Of a stretch of DNA of 64,000 bases, positions 22,801-34,539 are shown in pieces. The DNA comes from Garcia nutans. Its lineage: Eukaryota > Streptophyta > Magnoliopsida > Malpighiales > Euphorbiaceae. Within the stretch, counting starts at the first letter, position 1; each line of letters opens with the position of its first letter. The notes below the pieces were generated by a model. That model did no database searches. It saw nothing but the letters and a program-made list of their open reading frames with translations, and was not told the origin of the DNA. A program made the position numbers and the translations under genes. The stretch spans positions 4,154,001-4,218,000 of the forward strand of contig CANTUV010000051.1 of NCBI GenBank assembly GCA_947685225.1, read 5' to 3'.

Positions 22801-23357
22801 TGTGACGGAATACGATCGGAAATCGAAACCCTAACAATAATCGCCACAATCCAGAACAACAAACAGCATAAAAAACAACAGAATCTTTTACTTGGTTCAC
22901 CTTTACACACAGTAAAGGCTACATCCAAGACGAGGAGACAAAACCCCTCAGTCAATCCCTTAGAAACTTTAGAATCGGCAGAAACTGTTACAAGCCAGCA
23001 GTCTAAGATCATCCCTATCTCTCAATATACAAACTGTAAAGCTCACCCCTCAAACAAATCAAAGAAACAAGCCCTTACAAAAGAAACCAGTACAGAGAAC
23101 TAGAGAAGAAAACAGAAAGAAAACTCTAGAACACCCCGACTGCTAAGAGAGAAAGAATGACAAGAAAAAAAATTACACAGTAAACCGTAAGTAGAGTATT
23201 TATAATAACCCTAAACCCGTGCACAGGAGAACCACACATGTGAAGGCAGTTCTTCTACTCTGCACACCAAAATGCACCGCATCAGAAGAGGCTTCAGTGG
23301 GCTAGCTCATCACAGATGGCCCAGAGCCTTTATGACTTTGAGTCACTAAGACCCACA
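22801..23357 (-). repeat. 5' LTR of copia A
   Basis: 557 bp paired with 17848-18404. On the minus strand a TATAAATA box lies at 23197-23204 and would drive element transcription towards lower coordinates. Confidence 0.96.
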
Positions 23358-23362
23358 AATTC

Positions 23363-24697
23363 CCAAAACGTTGTGATGCAATTGATATTCCATCCTGCCA
23401 AAGATCAACTTTTTTTTCCCCTTAATACATTATTATTTACATGTTATATCAAATATTAAATATAAAAATGTTAATTTAATGTCAACGCCCAGGTAAAAAT
23501 ATAATAATCCACAACTACTGCATATTTATGATAACATGTTGTTGATAGATTTATATTAACTTTAAATTTTTAAAAAAAATTCATACACTAAGCTTATCCA
23601 TTTCCCTATTACACTAATAAAATAGAATACACAAAATCAACTTAATTCTTTTCGTTCATATTTAAAAATAGATATTTATTTCTTAATTATTTATATTTTT
23701 AATATGTATATTTTCTTTTATCCATTAAACAAAATACACAAAACTAAAAAAAATATTTTCTCTATGAATAAAATAGAATTCACAAAATCAAATCAATTCT
23801 TTTATTTATCTTAAAAATATGTATTTATTTCTTAATTATTTATATTTTTTATTATATACTTTCTTTCATTAATTAAATTAATAAATATTATTTTCAGAAA
23901 TGAAATCTGTAAACTATTTACTAATTTATTATAACATTTTTCATTGATTTATCAAGCAAAAAAGAATAAATTATCATTCCTATTTGATTTCATTTTATTC
24001 CTATTTCAATTCTAATTCCAATTTTAAAATTTGAACCATAACACCTTTTAATAGCTAATATTTTAAAATGTTTACAATGTTATTATCAGAAATATTTTTC
24101 ATTAAAAATTGTTCTTATGCAAATTTAGGTAATCATATTGTACTATTACTAATTATTATTAAAATTATTTTTTAACCATATATCAAATATTTTTTTATTG
24201 TACTGACATTATATTACATACGTGTCTTTTACTGTTATTTTTTTTTATCATATTTTGATGTCTTGTATAGTAATTATAAGCTAAAATAATTAATTGACAT
24301 ATACGTAACGCTATATTTTTTTTGGTAAATAAAAAAATATTTCTCTGATATAGACAGTGAAATGCATTGAATCAGTTAAAAAAAAATTAATTTGGTGGCT
24401 TGGAATGAAATGTAATGGTCCATGACTTAGGTATGGGGCAGAAATTGAAGAATGTGACTCACAAATTAAGTGATATATAAATAAAATAAAATAAGGGTAG
24501 AATCATTGCATCTCTCTTTTTTTCTTTTTTTTCTTAACTCAATGGCCACTTTCCCACCTAATCAATTGCCTTGCATTTCTATACTATTTAGACTTGGTAA
24601 AAATAAAAACCTTAAAAATTAAGCTTAAATATCTTTGAAATTTCAACTACATTCGTACAAGCAACTAATACATGTATATATATCTTTCTACTTTACC
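23363..24697. other. AT-rich intergenic stretch with a tandem repeat
   Basis: AT-rich DNA between copia A and the fold-back element. Apart from the two-unit repeat at 23616-23879, I see nothing recognisable. Confidence 0.65.
23616..23879. repeat. Two-unit tandem repeat, period about 151 bp
   Basis: Units at about 23616-23729 and 23767-23879 share AATAAAATAGAA, CACAAAATCAA and a longer ATTTATTTCTTAATTATT block with moderate divergence. It is an old local duplication of non-coding DNA. Confidence 0.6.
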
Positions 24698-25556
24698 TAA
24701 ATAATTATAAAGTCTCTAAAATTTTATATATTACATTAATCAGTCTTTATATTTTTAAAATTTAATTTTTGCATCCTTCAGTTTTTAAAAATTAAATTGT
24801 TTAATTATTCTATTAATATTTTTATTCTAAAAATATTAGTCAATTACTTTAATATTATAAAATAATTTATTTATTATATATATATATATTTTTGTTATTT
24901 GTTAAGTCATGCTTATTTTTAATTTTATTTATATTTTTTACACATAATTTATTTTAATTTTATAAATATTTTAATAAGTTATTTTAATTTATATATTTTT
25001 ATAAAGATAAATATATTATTAATTTATATATATTCTTACAAAGATAAATATATTATAAAATAATTTATTTGCTCTTCATTTATATATATTTATCTTTTTT
25101 ATTTATTAAATTTATTTTATTTTTAATTTTATTTTATATATAGATCATCTGTAAAATAATAAAAGATATTATTTGAAATTATTTTTTTAGTAATACCTAT
25201 AAAATTAAAATAAATGATATATATAGATTGTCTGCAAAATAATAAAAAATGTTATTCGTATTATTTAAAATTATTTTTTAATAATATTTATAAAATTAAA
25301 ATAAATTATGTGTAAAAAATATAAATAAAATTAAAAATAAACATGAATTAATAAATAATAAAATATATATATAAAGAAAAAATAAATAAATTATTTTATA
25401 ATATCAAAGTAATTGATTAATATTTTTAGAATGAAAATATTAACAGAAGGACTAAACAGTTTAATTTTTAAAAACTGAAATATGTAAAAATTAGATGTTA
25501 AAAATATAGAGACTAACTAATGTAATACGTAAAAATCGAAACTTTATAATTATTTA
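24698..25556. mobile_element. Large fold-back (long terminal inverted repeat) element
   Basis: The left arm (24698 to about 24975) is the imperfect reverse complement of the right arm (about 25275-25556). Each arm is roughly 280 bp, and both ends read TAAATAATTATAAAG outside-in. The centre holds two direct copies of an approximately 80-bp block beginning TATATAGAT.. at about 25136 and 25219. There is no coding capacity. It resembles a fold-back or Mutator-like MITE. A 9-bp target duplication is not convincing. Confidence 0.7.
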
Positions 25557-26997
25557 ATCTTTTACTTTTTCATATATTTCAACTTGCACGGCATCATCAT
25601 ACTAATTTTCTTATATATTCATACATACAATTCACTATGTTCTTTTTTTCCCCATCAATTCTCTATATATATTTTTTTATAATAGTTATAACACCTAGTA
25701 TTAGTCATTTAAATTTTTAAAAAAATTATAGTATTTGATAAAATTGAAAATTAAATACAAAAAATTTAGAGTTGAATTCTAAGTATTAAGTAATGCAAAT
25801 TTTAAATATACAATAATCCAAAAAGCTTAATAATTTATGATATTTTTAATTAGTGCTTTTAAAAATAACAATTTAAATAAAATTAAATAAAAAATTTAAA
25901 AATAAATTAAATGAGTAAAAATTAAGAATTTTTATTTATTTCCTTATAAAGATAATGATTGTAGCTAAATACAACTCTATAAAAAATTATTCCAACGCTT
26001 TAAACTAATTTTAATTACATTTGTCTAAAATAATTATTTTATAATAAGATTTTGTGTCAAATAATTATTCTTAATTCATATATGCTGTTAGAGTACCAAA
26101 AAACACTTAATTAAGATTTTCTAAATAATTTTTTTGGAAAATATCAATATTATAAAGAAAATCTGATCAATATTAATGATTCATTTTTAAAAAAATTTAA
26201 TGTACTAATAAACACTTAATTGAGATTTTAGATATGAATTCGTTTAAATTAGGATACCACGGTTAATTGAAAAAATAGTGCGTATGACGCTAGAAATTTC
26301 AAAATTTTGCATATTAATTAAATCCATCATGCACTCTATAAATTTCATTTTTTTTAATAAAATATTTTATGCATAAACAATAATATATATACAATTTTTG
26401 CAAAATATATAATATACTACATTCGTTTTATTCCAAATTTCAAATGTCATATAAAATTTTTTTTATTTCACCCTAAATGTTATTTTTAAGAATATAAAAA
26501 AGTGTTAATTAGAAAATTTTAATATTACTTTTATTAATTAATGATAGAAAATAAATAAAGTAAAAAAATATAAATTGATATTTAGATAAATTTTTATAAA
26601 ATTTATAATAATTAATTATTTTATTGATATGTATATATTATTTTTATATGACACTTAAAATTAAATAAAAAAATAATATAATATAATATTAATTTTATAT
26701 ACATGTACACATATTAATTATTAGCTCTTTTGAACAATATATATTACAGTTTAATAATTTAAGATCAAGTTGAGCAATTTGAGGCATAATGTAATTGTGA
26801 AGGCATTACAGCTGTCAGGACCATTCATTGTTGCTCTTTTTCTATTTTCTGGGTACCACCAAACTGTCTCTCAATCTCTGCCTCTAATTAAAATTATTAT
26901 TATTATTTATTTATTATCAAATAATAAATTAATCATACTTTTTCCCCACAAGTTGTGTATTATGTGGATAAATTAGTTGCATATGATGTGGTTTACG
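25557..26997. other. AT-rich intergenic stretch
   Basis: Very AT-rich, with no gene or mobile element recognised. It ends at the T-run that marks the LINE A-tail. Confidence 0.65.
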
Positions 26998-27150
26998 TTT
27001 TTTTTTTTATTTGAAGATGGGCGGGATCATCGGGTAATATATTAATATCTAAAATAGGGCAAATTCCTGAAATCAGTCAATACAATGCTTTTAATAAAGT
27101 TAGGCAAAGTTAGAAAAGAATTGAAATTTCTAGTAACACAATTAACACGA

Positions 27151-30100
27151 CTATAGTAAACTAAAAAAATGAGCCGCTTTATTGCATTCTCTGAAGACGC
27201 TATGAAGCTTAGAACCATGAAGGAGCTGTTTGAGCTCTTGAAAGAAAGGTAAGTGATAGCTGTAAGTGTTATCTAGAATAGTTAGAACTTGAGTAGCATC
27301 AGTTTCGATTTCCATCTTTGTATAGCCCATATCTTTCGCCCATTGTACACCAAATTGAATGGCCTTCAATTCCGCAGAAATGGAACGGTTGGCTTGCAAT
27401 AGGAAAGCAGTAGCACATAAAAAATTCCCATTGCAGTCTCTTAGTATAGCTCCACCAGAAGACATTGAAGATGTGTAGGAGGCATCAATGTTGAGTTTAA
27501 TAGCACCAGCGTTCGGCTTCCTCCAAGAAACAAGTTTTGGCTTCAACTGTTTAACACCAATTTGGATTGGCAAGAAATCTGCAAAGTCGGGAAGGGGTCT
27601 AGCAAATTTAAGGCCGGATATAGCAATTCCCCAGTCCATCAAAAATCTTCGAATCTGCAAGTCTATGCTATACTGGAAAAAGGAATCGCCACCCCACAAA
27701 CATTTACAGTAAGTTGTCCAAGTATAATAGAGAATGAGTTGAGGCACTAACTTACAAAGCTTGCTTCGAAGGTTGTTTGAAGAGGTCTTAATCCACCATT
27801 TCATAAGCTCTCCACGTAGAGTTGGACTTTGATGATTTGGAAAACTAAGCAAAAAGGAACCATAGTAATTCCATAGCTTTTTGACCGAAGCACACTGGTA
27901 AAAAAGATGATCATAGGAACCTGGACCGTTGAAGCAAAATGGGCAATAAGAAGCTAAATTCACTCCAATTTGTTGCAATTTCGATGGGAGCGGCAGAGAT
28001 AAGTTCAGCAATTTCCAAGAAAAGATGGAGATTTTAAAAGGAATCCTGCTATCCCATATGGAACCATATATCATAGATTTTCCTTGCCTCGGGCGAATAG
28101 TATCATAAGCTTCTTTAAAACGAAAAAGGCCCAAAGAGTTACCTTTCCATATGACAATGCCATCTTGTATGGAGAAGAGGCCCATATGTGCATCATAAGT
28201 CTTACAAATTCTCTTCTAGCAGTTTGAGTCAATCGGCAGGTAAGTGAAGCCTCTTTTGGTTTCATATTTTGCTTTCAAACAATTAGCCCATAAAGAATTT
28301 CCATCAAGATACATCCACAACAATTTTATAGAAAAAGCTTCTTGTAAAGCACTCATGGATTTGATGCCAATACCACCTTTAGCAAGGGGAAGAGGAAGTT
28401 TAGAGTATCTAATCCAATGATGTTTATTTTTATTCCCATCCGAGCCCCAAAAGAAATTGGCAAATTTCCTCTCGATTAAGGTAATGACTGATTTAGGTAA
28501 TGACATAGAGCTCATAACATGTAAAGGTATGCAGGATAAAACATGCTTAATCAGAACAAGTTTTCCTCCAGGAGAGAGAAATCTCCTTAACCAACCACAT
28601 AGTTTTGCATCAATCTTAGAGAATAACTCTTTACAGTAAGGAAGTTTGTTCATACCTTGATAGATAGGAGCTCCAAGATATGTGAAAGGTAAAGAACTAC
28701 GCTTGATAGTTAGAAGTTCTTCTAACTTTTTAATATTGCTGAGAGGAGCCTTTGAAGAGCAATAGAAGGCACTCTTTTGATAATTCACAAGCTGGCCTGA
28801 ACAATCTTGATAAGAGGTGAGAAAAGCCCTGAAATTTCGGATGGATTGATCATCACCATTGATAAAAATGAGTAAATCATCCACAAACCCGAGATGAGAT
28901 ATATGTGGGCAGCGTCTATATTGCCTGTATGGAAGAATGGAACCATCATTAATCAAATGATTGAGTCCTCTAGAGAAGGCCTCCGAGGATAAAATAAATA
29001 AAAGAGGCGAGAGAGGATCGCCTTGCTTCACTCCCCCGGGTAGGTTTAAAGAATCCATAACTGATGCCATTAACAAGGATGGATAACCGAGTGGAAGAAA
29101 GGTGTGCAAGGATCAAGTTCACAAATCTCTGTGAGAAACCAAACTTCAAGAGAACAGCTTGCAGGAAGCTCCAAGAAACTCTGTCGAAGGCCTTAGCCAT
29201 GTCAAGCTTAATAGCCAAGTTATACCCATCAGTCTTTTTGTCCAGATCATGTATCAGTTCATTTGCCAAGAGAATTTGAGTGTGTATAGAGCGCCCTTTC
29301 ACAAAGCCAGCCTGCTCCTTTGAAATGAGTGTATCCATAAGCAAAGATAATCTAGAAGCAATGATTCGAGTACAAACCTTACTTATGAAAGTAGCCAAAC
29401 AAATAGGTCTGTACTGGTTAAATGAGGACGGGTTATCAACTTTTGGAAGAAGAATAATCTGTGCACTGCCGAAGGCCTTGGGCATAGGAGCACCTACGAA
29501 GAACTCTTGCACAGCACTAATAACATCAGTACCAACAATATCCCAACAGTGCCTAAAGAAGAAGCCATCAAAGCCGTCTGGGCCCGGAGCACTATTAGGA
29601 TTCAATTGCCAAACAGTTTTTTTAATCTCAGAATTATCAGGGACTCCAACAAGAAATTCGTTGTCATCATCAGAGACAGCGGAAAAGATGTGAGATAAAT
29701 GAGAAGACATGTCAGAGGAAACATTATTTTGACAGTAAAGATCTTTAAAGTGAGAAACAGCTTCTTTGCCCATATGCTCCTGGTCAAGGACTTGTGTACC
29801 ATCTGAAAGAGTGACAGAAGAAATACGATGAAGTTTCCTGCGCATCTTAACAAAATTGTTATAAAATTTGGTATTTTTGTTAACATCTTGAAGCCAAGAG
29901 ATGTGTGCTTTTTGCTTCCAGAAGGTCTCCTCTTGTTTAAGCTTCTGCTGCAGAAAGGATTGACATTCAACCCATTTAGCCAAATTTTCATTAGACAAAC
30001 AAGTCTGGTAATTAACCTCAGCTTTATCTGCCTCAGATTCGGCATTTGCAATGTCGTTGAAGAGATGACCAAAAGTGAACTTGTTCCACTCTCTTAGTCC

Positions 30101-30934
30101 CTTCTTGAGATCTTTAAGCTTGGTAAATAGTCCAGTCATGCCCCCATATTGGAAAGTAGAATTCCATCTTTGTCTTATAAAAGGAAGAAAAGAAGCATGG
30201 CTGGTCCACATGTGCTGGAACTTGAATTGTTTAGGCACATTATTAGTGAGCTTGCGACATTGAAGAAGCATAGGAGAGTGATCTGAAGATGTCTTACCCA
30301 ACTGTCTATTAGTAATAGCATCAAAACCATCAAAAAACTCAAGATTAGCCATAATCCGGTCGATGCGCTCCCAAACTTTGTCGTTGGAGCGCATGCCAGT
30401 CCAAGTGAATTTAGAACCAGAAATAGGAACATCAATCAAATGACAAGTATTGGAGCAGTCTATAAAATCCTAGATGGCGAGAGCATCAGGAGAGCTACTC
30501 CCTTTGTATTTAGACAGGTCTTTAATAACGTTGAAATCCCCACCAATTAACCATGGAATAGTACAGGAGTCAGACATATTTTCAAGAGCCCTCCACAAAT
30601 ATTCTCTCCTAGCACGAGAATGATAACCATAAATGGCAGATATATTAAAACAAAAACTGGAATCTAAATGATTAGCCTCACAAGATAGCACTTGAGGAAA
30701 GTCACAAAAGCCTCCTATAGAATAAATGTGGGATTGCTAAAAAATCCACAACTTGTTATCTGCAGAGGCTACAACATTAGTAAAGCCCAAGCGAGAAGCA
30801 TAAAACTCTTTTTTACTACCATCGACCATAGGTTCAATACAAATAATTAAACCCAAATTGTGTGCAGCACAAAGTTTGCGAAGTCTAGCTAGAGAGTTAG
30901 AAATACCTCTTAAATTCCAAAAAAGAATGTTCAT
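27151..30934 (-). pseudogene. LINE ORF2: endonuclease, RT, RNase H
   Basis: The ATG at 30934 opens an APE-type endonuclease (NILFWNLRGI, CIEPMV), stopped at 30737. The frame resumes through GGDFNVI to a second stop near 30470, then runs 489 codons with SDHSP, the RT N-terminus (LNPNSAPGPDGFDGFFFRHC, YRPICLATFISK, AGFVKGRSI, KLDMAKAFDRVSW). A frameshift at a C5 run (29033-29037) moves the reading to another frame with GVKQGDPLSP and the catalytic FVDDLL. A stop at 28216 follows. The last part (28185-27151) holds zf-RVT (CPFCFNGPGSYDHLFYQC) and RNase H (LNIDASY, SAELKAIQFG, ETDA). Catalytic residues are mostly kept, so inactivation is fairly recent. Confidence 0.92.
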
Positions 30935-32405
30935 TGGGATGATTGGTTATGAACAATAAAGGCCACCACTCGGCTGATAACATCTCCCTACAATTTGCCT
31001 CGGGCATAGAAGATTGCTCTTCAATTTCGCTAGTAACTATATCGCCAAGAATGTTGCCTTCTGCAGGAATGGAAGTTGGCCCTGTATTGGAGGATCCTGC
31101 AACTGTTGAGTGAAAAGCAGAAGCATTAGATGTCATATTAGCAGTATTAATAGGTGGAGCTACTGCAACAGTAGTATGAAGCCCGTCTGTTTTATCTTCA
31201 GCAGTAGAAACTGCAATATGAGCTGCTGTAACAGTAGGAGGGGCTGCCGCTGATTTATCAGCGTTGTGAACATCAGCAGAAGGCAAAATATTATCCCCAT
31301 ACAAGTGACAAATTTCTGCATTAGAAATTGCAAAAGGTGTAGCAGTTGCTTGATTAGCAGCATTGCGAACAAAATCTGCAGCAACAGAATTAGAAATTGT
31401 AGAAGGAGCTGCACGAATAGTTTCAATTTGGCCAGGATCTATATTATTGTCGCTTGAATGTGCAATATCAACTGAAGTAGAGGGAGTCTTATTAGCTTCA
31501 GCAGAGGACAAATTATTACCTCCATGTATGTTATCAGTATCAACAGTACCAAGTAAGGTATTGCTAGTAACAGGTTTAGTAATTTTAATAGGAGCCCAAA
31601 TCTTTTCAGCAGCTTTAACCGGTTCTGGATTAACAACCGAAGCATCAAATGATTTAATTGTGCAATGAGAGCTATGATGGCCGAATTTATAGCAAGAGGA
31701 GCAAAAATTTGGTAGATTTTCATAAGAGACAGGTTGCCAAAACCCTTTTTCTTGACTCCCAATCCAAACCTTGTCCGGTAGATCCTTCGATAAATCTAAT
31801 TCAATGCAAACCCTCGCTTCCGAAGGTCTTTTAAGAGTGGCCGTGGCCGAGTCGACTTTGAGAGGAGAGCCAATAAGACTAGCAATGGGAAGCAAAGCCT
31901 CCTTAATAAAAAAATGAATTGGGAGCCCTTCAAAAGAAACCCATCCAGGATAAATGGGATCATCACAGTCTGGCCTATAATCTGGACTCCATTTAAAGAC
32001 CCTCATGCCAAAGCCATTGAAAAACCAATGTTGTTTAATCCAACAGCGAATAAAATCTTCCTCAGATATAAAATTAATGAGAATCTCTTTATCATTCAAC
32101 AAGCCAACAGTAAATTGATGCTTAAAACCAATGCCATCAAAGTGTTTATGAAGATACTTCATTGAAGGCCTACCTGAAGAGAAACGGCCGATGAGAGCAT
32201 ACCTGAAAGGCTTCGCAAAACTCGCAATTTCAAAGTCGGAAAAACAAACAGCCGGGAAGCCCTTGTATTTATATGCAGATTTGTTTTCAAAGTAATCCTT
32301 AGAACCATGAAAAGAACAATCAGTGGGCAAGACCAGATCTTGCCTGAGAGCAGCTGCAAAAGACCGAGCAGCAGGCCCAGACGGGCCCGCCGTTTGAGCG
32401 GACAT
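30897..32405 (-). CDS. LINE ORF1 protein (DUF4283 and zinc knuckle)
   Basis: An uninterrupted 502-codon frame. Residues about 35-180 form the DUF4283 RNA-binding-like domain of plant LINE ORF1 proteins (FSSGRPSMKYLHKHF, ISEEDFIRCW, FKWSPDYRP, WVSFEGLPIHF). A CCHC zinc knuckle follows (C235, C238, H243, C248). The remainder is a low-complexity Ala/Thr/Asn-rich tail. The product would coat LINE RNA and help target-primed reverse transcription. It overlaps the ORF2 start by 38 bp in a different frame, a usual LINE arrangement. Translation today is unproven. Confidence 0.85.
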   Translation of the reverse strand: MSAQTAGPSGPAARSFAAALRQDLVLPTDCSFHGSKDYFENKSAYKYKGFPAVCFSDFEIASFAKPFRYALIGRFSSGRPSMKYLHKHFDGIGFKHQFTVGLLNDKEILINFISEEDFIRCWIKQHWFFNGFGMRVFKWSPDYRPDCDDPIYPGWVSFEGLPIHFFIKEALLPIASLIGSPLKVDSATATLKRPSEARVCIELDLSKDLPDKVWIGSQEKGFWQPVSYENLPNFCSSCYKFGHHSSHCTIKSFDASVVNPEPVKAAEKIWAPIKITKPVTSNTLLGTVDTDNIHGGNNLSSAEANKTPSTSVDIAHSSDNNIDPGQIETIRAAPSTISNSVAADFVRNAANQATATPFAISNAEICHLYGDNILPSADVHNADKSAAAPPTVTAAHIAVSTAEDKTDGLHTTVAVAPPINTANMTSNASAFHSTVAGSSNTGPTSIPAEGNILGDIVTSEIEEQSSMPEANCREMLSAEWWPLLFITNHPNEHSFLEFKRYF

Positions 32406-32455
32406 GAGTTACAAAGGAGGAGGCAGCGAGTGTTCTTCGGCAAAGGAGAGACTAT

Positions 32456-33210
32456 TAGTTAAAATTTATTTTCATATAAATATTTGAATTCTAATTTTTC
32501 AAATATTAAATTAATTAAATAATTATACAGTTTGTTTTTTTTATAATTTTAAAGTTAATTTTTAAAATAATTTTAATTTCGATATCAAACCCGACTTAAA
32601 TTCGCTTTGACCTGGATATTTCAATTCTTTCTTTTAGAGGGTATTTAATTGCCATAATTCAACATTTCTATATAAAATTACTTTCTTTAGAAATTTGATT
32701 TATAGAAAAATAATTTTGAAAATTTAATGAATTATCATTTTTTATTAGAAATAAAATTATTTTAGGAAAATAAATAATTAATTTTATTAGAACATATGAA
32801 AATACTAATAATATATTAAATTATAATAATACCCTAAGCTTGGATAGGTTTATTTACTTTATTGATAAATATACCATTATATATAAAAACATAAATGTGA
32901 TAAAAATATTCAAAATAATATAAATATATATTTTTCCTTTTTATAGTACTTAATAAATATAACATTTAGTTATTAAAATAAATGAATTTTAGTAAAAATT
33001 ATGCTATTTTAATTTTATTATTTTAATAATATATTAGAAAAGGTATTAATACTTTTTTTAATTTAATTTCTTTTAGTATTTTAATCTTATATTATATTTT
33101 AAGAGTGATTAAAATTATTTAATAATAATTTTTTTACTAACGAGGAATTATTGACAGAGTCCGATCACCCCTTTGAGGCGAAAAATAAATCATCAAAAAA
33201 TATAATTAAG
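32456..33210. other. AT-rich spacer between the LINE and copia B
   Basis: AT-rich DNA with no recognisable gene or repeat. Confidence 0.65.
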
Positions 33211-33215
33211 TAATC

Positions 33216-33548
33216 TATTATGAATAATTGAAGATATTAGTAAGTGGATGTTTATTTTTATCATTTTAATAATTCTATCACTTTATTCATATTATCTTGT
33301 CTCCTAATTATCTTATCTTCTCTCCGTAATTATTTTTTATTTTATTTATTTTATTATCTTAGTAATTAATATATAATATTTTATTTAATTTTTAACTCTA
33401 TAAATAGAGGGGGTTATAAGGCTTTTGATGAATGAATAATAAGTAAAAAATATAAGTGTTCTTCCTGTCTAAATTATTTCTTAAGATAATTAATTTTTAG
33501 TTCTTTATTTTTTTAATTATCTATAATTTTATCATTAATTACATAACA
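33216..33548 (+). repeat. 5' LTR of copia B
   Basis: 333 bp sharing long blocks with 38521-38858, including CTTGTCTCCTAATTATCTTA and TTATCTTAGTAATTAATAT. TATAAATAGA at about 33401 is a likely TATA box. Confidence 0.88.
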
Positions 33549-33965
33549 CGTTATCAACAATATTATTCTGCATTATTCATTTTAATCTAGCTTCAATCTT
33601 ATTTCATCAAATGTAATATCCATATATTATTCATATTTGTTTTAAATATATTTATTCCATTGTTATATTTAAATTAATAATGGACTAAAATTTTGAGTGT
33701 TAATATACTACTATATAAATATTTTTGCAATTGAAAAAATAAAAAAAAATCTATGATTATAATTTTTATACATAAATTATTTTTTAAATTTAGTTGATAT
33801 GTATAATTTTTTTAATTATTGCTCTTAAATTTAGTTGATATGTATGATTTATTTTATGATCTATAAATTTAATGTATATAATTTTTCTCCATGTTAATCA
33901 TCTTTATATGATTTTACTTAATATTCTTATCAAAGAGAAACTTGAATAACTACATAAATAATAAT

Positions 33966-33967
<2 letters not shown>

Positions 33968-34009
<42 letters not shown>
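33968..34009. repeat. (TAA)14 microsatellite
   Basis: About fourteen TAA units inside the copia B untranslated leader. Confidence 0.93.
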
Positions 34010-34016
<7 letters not shown>

Positions 34017-34539
34017 AACTCTCGACTAGCACAAATTATAAATTTAACTATACTATCATTTTTGTTTCTTCTATATACATATAATAATAAAATGATGTAA
34101 ATGTCATATAAGTGAAAAATTAAAATTACACACTTGTTGCATATATATTATATACTTGTTACAAATAAACTTTATAGTGTTATAATTTTATAATAATAGA
34201 TGTATAAGTGCTATATATCAACAAAATAATTATGTTTTCATTATTACCTTTAATTAAATAACATATATACTTATACTTATAATTTTAAATTTTTATCATC
34301 TTACATTAGTTTATACATCTATATATGCATTAATTCATTCATAATTTTTCTTTACTTTTCTTAATAGATTTTAAATTATTAGTATCAATTATATTTATTT
34401 ATATTTTTAAAAATTTATAAATTATACAATATTGATAATTTTATATAATTTATATCTTTTACTTGATTTAATGTAATTAATTATTACTTTACATAATATA
34501 TTAAAAGTAACATGTTAGTAACTAATTATAATTTTATTA

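Larger units (their letters stand above)
17848..23357 (-). mobile_element. Ty1/copia LTR retrotransposon A, coding-defective
   Basis: A 5510-bp element with two 557-bp LTRs (TG...CA), flanked by the 5-bp target duplication AATTC (17843-17847 and 23358-23362). It has an initiator-tRNA-Met primer binding site and a polypurine tract. Internal order is gag, protease, integrase, RT, RNase H, diagnostic of Ty1/copia. The LTRs differ at about 20 positions, so it is neither new nor ancient. The coding region carries at least four in-frame stops and several frameshifts, and the protease motif is altered. It cannot make its own proteins. Confidence 0.97.
26998..32455 (-). mobile_element. Near full-length plant L1-type LINE
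   Basis: Non-LTR retrotransposon read on the minus strand. It has ORF1 (30897-32405), ORF2 in pieces (27151-30934), a short 3' region and an A-tail seen as a T11 run at 26998-27008. ORF2 order is endonuclease, reverse transcriptase, zf-RVT, RNase H, typical of plant L1 elements. The 5' end is placed about 50 bp above the ORF1 start, where base composition changes. I could not find matching target duplications. ORF2 has three stops and one frameshift, so the copy is not autonomous. Confidence 0.9.
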
